From Pseudomonas frederiksbergensis (GTDB taxonomy: Bacteria; Pseudomonadota; Gammaproteobacteria; Pseudomonadales; Pseudomonadaceae), in the NCBI RefSeq assembly GCF_900105495.1, contig NZ_FNTF01000002.1:1959501-2023500 (forward strand): a stretch of 64,000 bases of DNA, read 5' to 3'. A program made the position numbers and the translations under genes. Positions 56,412 through 64,000 of the stretch are shown here, piece by piece (the first letter of the stretch is position 1; the number at the start of each line of letters is the position of its first letter). The notes beneath the pieces are model-generated. The model was not told where the DNA came from, did no database searches, and was given only the letters and a program-made list of their open reading frames with translations.

Positions 56412-56840
56412 ATGGAGCACTGGAAACGCACGATCGAAAGGGCTAATCGTTGTTTCATGCTGGGCGAACTGGTCGATGCCCGCGAGGCTTACTTGCAGGC
56501 ATTGGCCCTGGCCCAGGTGTTATTCGAGCGCTGGGCGGATGCCGACGAAGCGGTGGCGGCCTGCGTGATTTCCCACCACAACCTGGCAGACCTGCATTTG
56601 CGTCTGAACCAGCCGGAGGAGAGCGCCGAGTACCTGTGCGCCATCCATCAGCGATTGTTGCAGACCATGCAGGACCCACGACTGGCGCCCGCCCTGCGTG
56701 AAGCAGCGTTGCGCCAGAGCAGCAAAACCTACGTCGAGCTGCTGAATTTCATCAGCGAACACGGCGAATACCCGCGTACGCATCGACTGCTGCACATCGA
56801 TGCCGCCTCACCTGTGCCCCTACATCACGGAGTTCATTGA
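56412..56840 (+). CDS. OrfX of the fagA operon, hypothetical
   Basis: This 142-residue, mostly alpha-helical protein has a TPR-like feel ([32 protein letters not shown] and [22 protein letters not shown]). It is the conserved gene between fumC and sodA in Pseudomonas. Its function is unknown. It is spaced 27 bases from fumC and ends one base before the sodA start, implying coupled translation. Confidence 0.85.
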   Translation: MEHWKRTIERANRCFMLGELVDAREAYLQALALAQVLFERWADADEAVAACVISHHNLADLHLRLNQPEESAEYLCAIHQRLLQTMQDPRLAPALREAALRQSSKTYVELLNFISEHGEYPRTHRLLHIDAASPVPLHHGVH

Positions 56841-56841
56841 A

Positions 56842-57453
56842 ATGGCTTTTACCTTGCCTGCCTTGCCCTACGCCTACGATGCCCTGGAACCGCACATCGA
56901 TGCGCAGACCATGGAAATCCACTACACCAGGCACCACCAGACCTACATCAACAACCTCAACGCTGCGGTTGAAGGCACCGAGTTTGCCGAATGGCCGGTG
57001 GAGAAACTGGTGTCTGCGGTCCAGCAGCTGCCGGAGAAGCTGCGCGCGGCGGTGATTAATCAGGGCGGCGGGCACGCGAACCATTCGCTGTTCTGGAAAG
57101 TAATGGCGCCCAACGGCGGCGGCGAGCCCGAAGGCTCACTGGCGGCGGCGATCGACGAGCAACTGGGCGGCTTGAGCAGCTTCAAGGAAGCCTTCACCAA
57201 AGCCGCGCTGACTCGTTTCGGCAGCGGCTGGGCGTGGCTCAGTGTGACGCCGCAAAAGACGCTGGTCGTTGAAAGCAGCGGCAATCAGGACAGTCCATTA
57301 ATGAACGGCAATACGCCCATCCTCGGCCTGGATGTCTGGGAGCACGCGTATTACCTGCAATACCAGAACCGTCGCCCGGAATACATCAACGCGTTCTACA
57401 ACGTGATCAATTGGCCTGAAGTCGCTACGCGCTATCAGGCTGCACTGGTTTAA
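56842..57453 (+). CDS. sodA: Manganese superoxide dismutase
   Basis: SodA (203 residues) removes superoxide in the cytoplasm. Metal ligands are visible in the family contexts [14 protein letters not shown] (His), [11 protein letters not shown] (His) and [15 protein letters not shown] (Asp, His). Features such as SSGNQDSPL suit the Mn type. It is induced by iron starvation through the upstream Fur site and replaces the iron enzyme. Confidence 0.95.
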   Translation: MAFTLPALPYAYDALEPHIDAQTMEIHYTRHHQTYINNLNAAVEGTEFAEWPVEKLVSAVQQLPEKLRAAVINQGGGHANHSLFWKVMAPNGGGEPEGSLAAAIDEQLGGLSSFKEAFTKAALTRFGSGWAWLSVTPQKTLVVESSGNQDSPLMNGNTPILGLDVWEHAYYLQYQNRRPEYINAFYNVINWPEVATRYQAALV

Positions 57454-57483
57454 GACTTCTGCAAAAGCAATCCAGGGCTGGCT

Positions 57484-58377
57484 ATGAGCACTGAAACACT
57501 GGCGATCGGTAGTGGACGAATGTTTCGTTACGCGTTCGGATCGCTGTTACTGCTGGCAGGCATGACGTTGTTGGTGGCTCAAGGCCTGGCGTGGCTGGAC
57601 CTTGAGCCGAAACTGCTGCGCGCGTTGCAAGGCGGGGCGATCTGCGCCTTGGGCACAGCCTTGGGCGCGGTGCCCGTGCTGGTCATTCGACGGATGCCTC
57701 AAGTGCTCAGCGATACGCTGCTCGGCTTTGGGGCCGGGGTGATGCTCGCAGCGACAGCGTTTTCGTTGATCGTTCCGGGGATCACTGCCGCTGAAAGCTT
57801 GGGGCTGACGCCTTGGGCGGCCAGCGGACTGATCAGTTTCGGCATCATGCTGGGGGCGTTTGGATTGTTCCTGGTGGATCGCAAGGTGTCGGGTGCATCG
57901 CCGGAAATGCTCGTAGGCACGCTGGAACGACCGGTCATCCCGCCGCGAATCTGGTTGTTTGTGTTTGCGATCATTGCCCACAACATCCCCGAAGGCATGG
58001 CGGTCGGTGTGTCGGCGGGAGGGGGCATGCCCGATGCCGATAGCCTGGCCATGGGCATCGCCTTGCAGGATGTACCGGAAGGTCTGGTGATCGCGTTGGT
58101 ACTGGCCGGGGCAGGGATGTCGCGGGTCAAGGCGTTCCTGATCGGAGCTGCGTCAGGTCTGGTCGAGCCGGTCTTTGCGTTGTTGTGCGCCTGGCTGGTG
58201 AGCCTGGCCGAATTGTTGTTGCCCTTGGGGTTGGCGCTGGCGGCCGGGGCAATGTTGCTGGTGGTCACCCATGAAGTCATTCCCGAGTCGCGCCGCAATG
58301 GTCACGACAAGCTTGCAAGTCTCGGGTTGCTGATCGGGTTTTGCTTGATGATGGTGATGGATACGGCGTTGACTTAA
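57484..58377 (+). CDS. ZIP-family divalent metal transporter
   Basis: This 297-residue inner-membrane protein has eight predicted TM segments. TM4 carries the metal-site motif HNIPEGMAVGVS and TM5 carries QDVPEGLVIAL. It follows sodA in the same operon by 30 bases, so manganese (or zinc/iron) uptake to supply SodA is the simplest reading; the metal is not fixed by sequence. Confidence 0.88.
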   Translation: MSTETLAIGSGRMFRYAFGSLLLLAGMTLLVAQGLAWLDLEPKLLRALQGGAICALGTALGAVPVLVIRRMPQVLSDTLLGFGAGVMLAATAFSLIVPGITAAESLGLTPWAASGLISFGIMLGAFGLFLVDRKVSGASPEMLVGTLERPVIPPRIWLFVFAIIAHNIPEGMAVGVSAGGGMPDADSLAMGIALQDVPEGLVIALVLAGAGMSRVKAFLIGAASGLVEPVFALLCAWLVSLAELLLPLGLALAAGAMLLVVTHEVIPESRRNGHDKLASLGLLIGFCLMMVMDTALT

Positions 58378-58380
58378 CGG

Positions 58381-58411
58381 CTGTAGCAACTGGCGAGGCC
58401 TGCTGCTACAG
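58381..58411. repeat. Reduced REP-like hairpin after the ZIP gene
   Basis: CTGTAGCA (58381-58388) pairs with TGCTACAG (58404-58411) around CTGGCGAGGCC-type sequence. It looks like a shrunken member of the CTGTAGCAGCTGGCGAAGCC repeat family seen at 49869. It sits between convergent genes. Confidence 0.7.
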
Positions 58412-58419
58412 GGCGAGCG

Positions 58420-58695
58420 TTACTCGCCTTCGCCGAAGTAGTCGTTGATCAAATCCACCAGGGCCTGCAGCGCCTCATCAGCCTGCTCACCTTCGGTGCT
58501 GAGGTGGATTTTGGTGCCCTTGCCCGCAGCGAGCATCATCATTGCCATGATGCTTTTTCCGTCGACCGTGGATTCCGGCGTGCGTCCTACCCTGATCGTG
58601 CAATTCTTGAACTCACCGGCGACGCCAACGAATTTCGCAGAAGCGCGGGCATGCAGGCCCAGCTTGTTGATGATTTCAATTTCCAGAGCAGGCAT
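58420..58695 (-). CDS. ptsO: Nitrogen-PTS phosphocarrier NPr
   Basis: This 91-residue HPr-fold protein accepts phosphate from PtsP and passes it to PtsN. The active histidine is in LGLHARASAKF (H15), and the regulatory-face helix GKSIMAMMMLAAGKG is typical. It is the last gene of the rpoN cluster and starts 15 bases after rapZ. Confidence 0.94.
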   Translation of the reverse strand: MPALEIEIINKLGLHARASAKFVGVAGEFKNCTIRVGRTPESTVDGKSIMAMMMLAAGKGTKIHLSTEGEQADEALQALVDLINDYFGEGE

Positions 58696-58710
58696 CGCGG
58701 TGTGAATCCT

Positions 58711-59568
58711 TTAGCTGAGGTCGCGGTGGCGAACCTGGACGTTCTTCAGGGATTTTTGCAGGGCCTGGCCCAGACGTTCGGTCAGGTAGACGGAGCGGTG
58801 ATGGCCGCCGGTGCAGCCAATGGCAATGGTGACATAAGCGCGGTTGCTGGCAGCAAAGCGGGGTAGCCACTTTAGCAGGTAGGAGGAAATGTCCTGGAAC
58901 ATCTCTTCGACGTCCGGCTGTGCCGCCAGGTACTCGGCAACCGGTTGGTCGAGACCCGATTGATCGCGCAACTCTGCCTTCCAGTAAGGGTTCGGCAGGC
59001 AGCGCACGTCGAACACCAGATCAGCATCCACCGGCATTCCACGCTTGAAGCCGAAAGATTCCACCAGGAACGCCGTACCGGATTCCGGCTGGTTCAACAG
59101 GCGCAGCTTGATGGTATCTCGCAGCTGATACAGGTTCAGGTTGGTGGTGTTTACCTTGAGATCGGCGAGATCGGCAATCGGCCCGAGCAGGGCGGTCTCA
59201 TCGTTGATGGCCTCGGCCAGCGAGCGATTGGAATTGCTCAGCGGGTGACGACGGCGGGTTTCCGAGAAACGCTTGAGCAAGGTTTCTTCGTCGGCGTCCA
59301 GATAAAGCACATCACACTGGATATGCCGGCTGCGCACTTCTTCCAGCAGTTCGGGAAAACGCGACAAGTGACTCGGCAAGTTGCGCGCATCGATCGATAC
59401 GGCCACCAGCGGTTGCGCGAGCTCGGTATGGATCAGCGCACGTTCGGCCAGCTCCGGCAGCAGGCCGGCGGGCAGGTTGTCGATGCAGTAGAAGCCGTTG
59501 TCCTCGAGAACATCGAGTGCAGTACTTTTACCTGAGCCGGAGCGGCCACTGACGATGATCAAGCGCAT
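58711..59568 (-). CDS. rapZ: RNase adapter protein RapZ
   Basis: This 285-residue nucleotide-binding protein presents small RNAs to RNase E in E. coli to control glucosamine-6-phosphate synthesis. N-terminal Walker A is [10 protein letters not shown], followed by [24 protein letters not shown] Walker B. The C-terminal domain carries FGFKRGMP and [16 protein letters not shown]. It lies 2 bases after ptsN in the rpoN cluster. Confidence 0.95.
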   Translation of the reverse strand: MRLIIVSGRSGSGKSTALDVLEDNGFYCIDNLPAGLLPELAERALIHTELAQPLVAVSIDARNLPSHLSRFPELLEEVRSRHIQCDVLYLDADEETLLKRFSETRRRHPLSNSNRSLAEAINDETALLGPIADLADLKVNTTNLNLYQLRDTIKLRLLNQPESGTAFLVESFGFKRGMPVDADLVFDVRCLPNPYWKAELRDQSGLDQPVAEYLAAQPDVEEMFQDISSYLLKWLPRFAASNRAYVTIAIGCTGGHHRSVYLTERLGQALQKSLKNVQVRHRDLS

Positions 59569-59570
59569 GA

Positions 59571-60035
59571 TTAATGACCGTTTTGCTCGTCCAGGACAAC
59601 CTGATACAAGGCTTCATTGCTCGGGGCGCTGCGCAGCTTTTCGCGCACTTCCTTGCGGTCGAGCATGCTGGCGATCTGGCGCAACAACTCCAGGTGCGCA
59701 TCGGTAGCGGCTTCCGGGACCAGCAGAACGAACAGCAGGTCAACCGGTGCGCCGTCGATGGCGTCGAAATCGATGGGTGCATCAAGGTGCATCAGGGCGC
59801 TGATGGGCGAGGTGCAGCCCTTCAGGCGGCAGTGGGGAATGGCAATGCCGTTGCCAAAGCCGGTTGAGCCGAGTTTTTCACGGGCAATCAGAGCCTCGAA
59901 GACATCTTGCATCTCCAGATCCGGTACTTCTTTATGGATAAGGTTGGCAATTTGCTCGAGGGCTTTCTTTTTACTGCCGCCCGGCACGTTCACGAGGGAA
60001 CGGCCGGGGGTCAGGATGCTTTCAAGTCGGATCAT
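59571..60035 (-). CDS. ptsN: Nitrogen-PTS EIIA component
   Basis: PtsN (154 residues) is the output protein of the nitrogen-related PTS. It regulates potassium transport and other targets rather than sugar uptake. The active histidine sits in AIPHCRLKG, and the fold signature [26 protein letters not shown] is present. The preceding hpf gene ends 13 bases before it. Confidence 0.95.
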   Translation of the reverse strand: MIRLESILTPGRSLVNVPGGSKKKALEQIANLIHKEVPDLEMQDVFEALIAREKLGSTGFGNGIAIPHCRLKGCTSPISALMHLDAPIDFDAIDGAPVDLLFVLLVPEAATDAHLELLRQIASMLDRKEVREKLRSAPSNEALYQVVLDEQNGH

Positions 60036-60047
60036 GGGTAGGGAGTG

Positions 60048-60356
60048 TTAACGACCGGTCGCGCCCTGGAGGAGGCTTTGGGTCTTTTCCTTATGCTTTT
60101 TGAGTTGTTTATCCAGCTTGTCGGTCAGCGCGTCGATCGCCGCGTACATATCGGTATGCTCCGCGTTTGCGACCACTTCATTGCCGGGAATATGCAGCGT
60201 GGCTTCGATTTTCTGCTTGAGCTTTTCGACCGTCATCGTGACCTGCACGTTGGTGATCTTGTCGAAATGCCTCTCTAATCGTTCGAGTTTTTCGCCGATG
60301 TAGGTGCGAAGAGGTTCGGTCACTTCCAGTTGGTGTCCACTGATGTTGACTTGCAT
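60048..60356 (-). CDS. hpf: Ribosome hibernation promoting factor, short form
   Basis: HPF (102 residues) binds 30S subunits and drives 100S dimer formation in stationary phase. MQVNISGHQLEVTEPLRTYIGEKLERLERHF and DMYAAIDALTDKLDKQL are diagnostic. The short length, without the C-terminal dimerisation domain, is normal for gammaproteobacteria. The start at 60356 is chosen by family alignment and GAGAAG upstream. Confidence 0.94.
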   Translation of the reverse strand: MQVNISGHQLEVTEPLRTYIGEKLERLERHFDKITNVQVTMTVEKLKQKIEATLHIPGNEVVANAEHTDMYAAIDALTDKLDKQLKKHKEKTQSLLQGATGR

Positions 60357-60430
60357 ACAGCTTCTCCTTCGTTGCCAGTGCATAAAGCGGCAGGCAGAAA
60401 TACCTGCCACTGGAACGCTGTGGCGTGGCT

Positions 60431-61924
60431 CTACATCAACCGCTTGCGTTCGCTCGAAGGCGCGATCCCTAGGGATTCGCGGTACTTGGCGACGGTGCGG
60501 CGAGCCACCTGAATGCCTTGTGCCTCCAGTAAACCAGCGATCTTGCTGTCACTCAACGGCTTTTTCTGATTTTCCGCGGCAACCAGTTTTTTGATGATCG
60601 CGCGGATTGCCGTGGACGAGCATTCACCGCCCTCGGAGGTGCTGACGTGGCTGGAAAAAAAGTATTTCAGTTCATATATGCCCCGAGGGGTATGCATGAA
60701 CTTTTGCGTGGTTACCCGTGAAATCGTCGACTCGTGCATCCCTACCGCTTCGGCGATGTCATGCAGGACCAGCGGTTTCATGGCTTCGTCGCCGTATTCA
60801 AGAAAACCGCGCTGATGCTCGACGATTTGCGTGGCCACTTTCATCAGGGTTTCGTTGCGGCTTTGCAGGCTCTTGATGAACCAGCGGGCTTCTTGCAACT
60901 GATTGCGCATGAAGGTGTTGTCGGCGCTGGTGTCGGCGCGGCGCACGAAGCCGGCGTATTGAGCGTTGACCCGCAGTCGTGGCACGGATTCCTGGTTCAG
61001 CTCCACCAGCCAGCGCTCGTTGTCCTTGCGTACGATCACGTCGGGAACGACGTATTCGGCTTCGCTGGACTCGATTTGCGAGCCTGGGCGCGGGTTGAGG
61101 CTCTGCACCAGTTCAATCACCTGGCGCAGTTCGTCTTCCTTGAGCTTCATGCGACGCATCAGCTGGCTGTAATCGCGACTGCCGAGCAGGTCGATGTACT
61201 CGGTGACCAGGCGTTTGGCCTCGACCAGCCAAGGTGTCTTGGCGGGCAATTGGCGCAATTGCAGCAGCAGGCATTCGCCCAGGTTACGGGCGCCGATACC
61301 GGCAGGTTCGAATTGCTGGATACGGTGCAGGACGGCTTCGATTTCGTCCAGTTCGATGTCCAGTTCCGGGTCGAAGGCTTCGAGAATCTCCTCGAGGGTC
61401 TCGTCCAGGTAGCCCTGATTGTTGATGCAATCGATCAGGGTCACGGCGATCAGGCGATCGGTGTCGGACATCGGCGCCAGGTTCAGTTGCCACAGCAGGT
61501 GGCTTTGCAGGCTTTCGCCGGCCGATGTCCGGGTGGTGAAGTCCCACTCGTCGTCATCGTTGCTCGGCAGGCTGCTGGCGCTGGTCTGGTAGACGTCTTC
61601 CCATGCGGTATCGACGGGCAGTTCGTTGGGGATGCGCTCGTTCCAGTCACCTTCATCGAGGTTATCAACCGTCGGGGCGGTTTCCTGGTAGGAGGGTTCC
61701 GAAACATCGGCGTTGGGTAGCTGTTCGGCTTTGTCGGCCAAGGGGTCGGCGTTATCGAAGTCGTCGCCTTCTTCCTGGCGTTCGAGCATCGGATTGGACT
61801 CCAGGGCCTCCTGGATTTCCTGTTGCAGGTCCAGGGTCGACAATTGGAGCAGGCGGATGGCCTGTTGCAGCTGCGGTGTCATCGTCAGCTGCTGGCCCAT
61901 TCTCAAGACTAGCGATGGTTTCAT
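60431..61924 (-). CDS. rpoN: RNA polymerase sigma-54 factor
   Basis: RpoN (497 residues) directs polymerase to -24/-12 promoters with enhancer-binding proteins. The N-terminal glutamine-rich region I ([31 protein letters not shown]), an acidic region II, and the C-terminal HTH and RpoN box [22 protein letters not shown] are all present. It sits downstream of lptB as in other Pseudomonas and heads the hpf-ptsN-rapZ-ptsO genes. Confidence 0.97.
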   Translation of the reverse strand: MKPSLVLRMGQQLTMTPQLQQAIRLLQLSTLDLQQEIQEALESNPMLERQEEGDDFDNADPLADKAEQLPNADVSEPSYQETAPTVDNLDEGDWNERIPNELPVDTAWEDVYQTSASSLPSNDDDEWDFTTRTSAGESLQSHLLWQLNLAPMSDTDRLIAVTLIDCINNQGYLDETLEEILEAFDPELDIELDEIEAVLHRIQQFEPAGIGARNLGECLLLQLRQLPAKTPWLVEAKRLVTEYIDLLGSRDYSQLMRRMKLKEDELRQVIELVQSLNPRPGSQIESSEAEYVVPDVIVRKDNERWLVELNQESVPRLRVNAQYAGFVRRADTSADNTFMRNQLQEARWFIKSLQSRNETLMKVATQIVEHQRGFLEYGDEAMKPLVLHDIAEAVGMHESTISRVTTQKFMHTPRGIYELKYFFSSHVSTSEGGECSSTAIRAIIKKLVAAENQKKPLSDSKIAGLLEAQGIQVARRTVAKYRESLGIAPSSERKRLM

Positions 61925-62001
61925 GGCAGGGGCTTAACACCTTATTCGCCGGCGCACATGCGCCATCCACTACAGGGCGCCGGAGCGCCAAACATAAGCA
62001 A

Positions 62002-62007
62002 ATTATA
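62002..62007 (-). promoter_or_regulatory. Putative -10 box of an rpoN promoter
   Basis: On the minus strand the 184-base gap between lptB and rpoN contains TATAAT at 62007-62002, about 78 bases before the rpoN start. No strong -35 hexamer is seen at 16-18 bases, so this is a partial match. Confidence 0.4.
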
Positions 62008-62108
62008 TGCCCGAAACTGCAGCGTTTGCCTAGAGCGCTGTAACAATAAAAAAATGTTGATTTTTTATCGAGACAAGCGCCCGGGCAACCAGCCAGACAC
62101 CTGAGTGC

Positions 62109-62834
62109 TTACAGGCGGAACTCATGGCCCAGATACACTTCCTTGACCAGGTCGTTGGCCAGGATGGTGGCAGAGTCACCTTCGGCGATCAGCTGGCCAT
62201 CGTTGACGATGTAGGCGGTTTCGCAGATATCCAGGGTTTCACGGACGTTGTGGTCAGTGATCAGCACACCAATGCCCTTGGCCTTGAGGTGATAGATGAT
62301 CTGCTTGATGTCGCCCACCGAAATCGGGTCCACGCCGGCGAATGGTTCGTCGAGCAGGATGAATTTCGGGTTGGTAGCCAGTGCCCGGGCGATCTCCACG
62401 CGGCGGCGTTCACCACCGGACAGGCTCATCCCGAGGTTGTCGCGGATGTGGCTGATGTGGAATTCCTGCAGCAGGCTTTCCAGCTCCTGGCGACGACCGG
62501 CCTTGTCGAGTTCCTTGCGGGTCTCGAGGATCGCCATGATGTTGTCGGCTACCGAGAGTTTGCGGAAGATCGATGCTTCTTGCGGAAGATAGCCGATGCC
62601 GGCCTTCGCACGACCGTGCATAGGCTGGTGACTGACATCCAGGTCGTCAATCAGTACGCGGCCCTGATCGGCCTGTACCAGGCCGACAATCATGTAAAAG
62701 CAGGTGGTCTTGCCGGCGCCGTTGGGACCCAGCAGGCCGACGATCTGACCGCTGTCGATCGACAGGCTGACGTCACGCACGACCTGGCGGCTCTTGTAGC
62801 TCTTGGCCAGATGCTGAGCTTTCAGAGTTGCCAT
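62109..62834 (-). CDS. lptB: LPS export ABC transporter ATPase LptB
   Basis: LptB (241 residues) powers LptFG extraction of lipopolysaccharide from the inner membrane. Walker A is [11 protein letters not shown], the signature is [15 protein letters not shown], and Walker B is [13 protein letters not shown]. The LptB-specific C-terminus [13 protein letters not shown] is present. It overlaps the lptA stop by one base. Confidence 0.95.
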   Translation of the reverse strand: MATLKAQHLAKSYKSRQVVRDVSLSIDSGQIVGLLGPNGAGKTTCFYMIVGLVQADQGRVLIDDLDVSHQPMHGRAKAGIGYLPQEASIFRKLSVADNIMAILETRKELDKAGRRQELESLLQEFHISHIRDNLGMSLSGGERRRVEIARALATNPKFILLDEPFAGVDPISVGDIKQIIYHLKAKGIGVLITDHNVRETLDICETAYIVNDGQLIAEGDSATILANDLVKEVYLGHEFRL

Positions 62835-63382
62835 TACTGGGCCTTTTGCTCGTCGGTTTTCTTCTTCGGCTGGATCACCATGTCGATGCGCGGACGCGAC
62901 TCGGTAACCTTGTTGCCCGTCGCACGACCGGCGCTGGCAAGCTTTTTCACCGTGTCGTAGACGATTTTCTCGCCTTGGGTGACGTTGTTGTCCTTGTCGA
63001 TGACTTTGGCGCGATCGATCAGTACGACGCGGTTTTGCGAGGCGTGGTACTGGATGGTCACTCCGTAGCCCTGAACCGGCTTGGTGTCGCCAGCCGTCTG
63101 CATCTGCTCGAAGTAGGCCAGATTGCCCACCGATGTCACCACGTCGATGTCGCCGGCCGGCGTGCGGGTGATGGTCACAGTATTGCCTTTAACGATCATC
63201 GAGCCCTGGGTAATGATCACGTCACCTTTATAGGTGGCAACACCATTCTTGTCGTCCAGTTGGGCATCGTCGGCCTGGATGCGGATAGGCTGCTCTTGAT
63301 CGTTCGGCAGAGCCCAGGCGCTCACGCTTCCCAGTGCTGCGCTCAGACCGAGCAAAATAGGGAGGGTTTTAACGAGCCTCAT
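62834..63382 (-). CDS. lptA: LPS transport periplasmic protein LptA
   Basis: LptA (182 residues) forms the periplasmic bridge for LPS. It has a signal peptide [24 protein letters not shown] and an OstA-type beta-jellyroll ([30 protein letters not shown]). It overlaps lptC by 14 bases and lptB by one base. Confidence 0.94.
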   Translation of the reverse strand: MRLVKTLPILLGLSAALGSVSAWALPNDQEQPIRIQADDAQLDDKNGVATYKGDVIITQGSMIVKGNTVTITRTPAGDIDVVTSVGNLAYFEQMQTAGDTKPVQGYGVTIQYHASQNRVVLIDRAKVIDKDNNVTQGEKIVYDTVKKLASAGRATGNKVTESRPRIDMVIQPKKKTDEQKAQ

Positions 63383-63941
63383 ACTGTCCTCTTACGTTCG
63401 ATAGCAGGTGTATCCTGCTTTCTTTCAAATACGCTTTCATTCCCTTGCCAGTCGACACACCACCAGCGCCGTCGATTCTAACGGGTTGCTCGGTCTGCGC
63501 ATATTGCTGCTGCGGGAACACTGTCATGCGGGTGGTGGTAATCAGGGTCTTGCGGTTTTTCTCGTCGAAGCGCGTGATGCGCACCGAGTCAATCAGTTCG
63601 ACCTGGGTGCCGTCGGGGTTCACTTCGCCGTGCTCGCTCTGGACGTGCCATGGGAACTCGGTGCCGCGGAACATGTTCAGGTCGGGGTTGGTCAACAGCG
63701 TCACTTCGGTGGCTTTCAGGTGTTCAACCTTGTCGGACGTCATTTCGTATTGCAGTTTGCCGTCCGGCAGATATTGCACGCTGTGGGCGTTGATCGCGTA
63801 ATAGTCGATCGCCGTTTCATCGATCTTTGCCACCGGCTTGTCGAGGAAGCGTTCCGGACTGATGTTCCAGTAGCCGACCGCGGCGAATATCGCTGCGATG
63901 CAACCGAACACCAGGAATTTGCGAATCTTTTTGCTCAGCAT
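63369..63941 (-). CDS. lptC: LPS export protein LptC
   Basis: LptC (190 residues) is a bitopic inner-membrane protein that passes LPS from LptBFG to LptA. It has an N-terminal TM helix (FLVFGCIAAIFAAVGYW) and a periplasmic jellyroll. The start MLSKKIRKFL at 63941 is preferred over an upstream in-frame ATG that would overlap kdsC. It begins 7 bases after the kdsC stop. Confidence 0.92.
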   Translation of the reverse strand: MLSKKIRKFLVFGCIAAIFAAVGYWNISPERFLDKPVAKIDETAIDYYAINAHSVQYLPDGKLQYEMTSDKVEHLKATEVTLLTNPDLNMFRGTEFPWHVQSEHGEVNPDGTQVELIDSVRITRFDEKNRKTLITTTRMTVFPQQQYAQTEQPVRIDGAGGVSTGKGMKAYLKESRIHLLSNVRGQYEAR

Positions 63942-63948
63942 AGTTGGC

Positions 63949-64000
63949 TCACAGGTACGCGGCGTTTGCCGCATCGAGGCGGCCCTGCGCGCGCAGGATC
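63949..64000 (-). CDS. kdsC: 3-deoxy-D-manno-octulosonate 8-phosphate phosphatase, C-terminal end
   Basis: Only the last 16 codons are inside the window. They read ILRAQGRLDAANAAYL then stop, which matches the usual KdsC C-terminus, and kdsC precedes lptC in Pseudomonas. The rest lies beyond base 64000. Confidence 0.8.
   Translation of the reverse strand, partial: ILRAQGRLDAANAAYL

Overview
This is a high-GC gammaproteobacterial chromosome segment. It almost certainly comes from a Pseudomonas of the fluorescens group. The evidence is the fagA-fumC-orfX-sodA iron-starvation operon, the lptCAB-rpoN-hpf-ptsN-rapZ-ptsO cluster, gatCAB divergent from mreBCD-maf-rng-yhdP, a dpp/opdP dipeptide uptake locus, and many REPIN-type palindromic repeats (paired REP sequences). 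No rRNA or tRNA gene was seen.

Layout. 1-800: end of an osmoprotectant ABC transporter locus. 1155-2738: prfC. 3110-8692: an AT-richer accessory island. It holds a tightly coupled three-gene operon (PLP-fold-II-like enzyme, FemAB/GNAT-like acyltransferase, MFS exporter), a second partial copy of the same operon reduced to leader plus exporter, and a small acidic secreted protein. 8803-19566: dipeptide transporter dppBCDF with three dppA-type binding proteins and an OprD-family porin. 20054-20770: SIMPL-domain protein. 20921-22096: an IS110-family element inserted in a REPIN, whose 5' non-coding region folds like a bridge RNA and carries guides matching both its target and its own ends. 22263-24084: RoxSR two-component pair. 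24182-25909: YddA-like ABC exporter. 26151-34243: galactarate/glucarate catabolism (GntR regulator, kdgD, ketoglutarate semialdehyde dehydrogenase, MFS importer, garD). This locus is interrupted on the opposite strand by a two-gene unit with a LexA-type SOS box and a zinc phospholipase-C-like protein. 34412-37374: AEC transporter, PcaC-like protein, calcium/cation antiporter and RlpA-like lipoprotein. 37512-40723: gatCAB. 40938-49801: cell-shape and envelope operon. 50036-54373: nitrilase, tldD, yjgA/darP and pmbA. 54571-58377: Fur-regulated fagA-fumC-orfX-sodA-ZIP operon. 58420-64000: nitrogen-PTS, rpoN and lipopolysaccharide transport genes, cut by the window end in kdsC.

How it works together. 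Most of the window is conserved core. The accessory parts are the 3.1-8.7 kb island, the IS110 element and the SOS-box unit. The island looks like a small biosynthesis-and-export cassette that was tandemly duplicated and then lost its two enzyme genes in the second copy, probably through a 12-bp direct repeat. The IS110 element shows, by reading alone, complementarity between its putative bridge RNA and a REP target, with a CT core at both junctions.

Limits: all assignments come from reading motifs and contexts. No database search, folding program or alignment was run.
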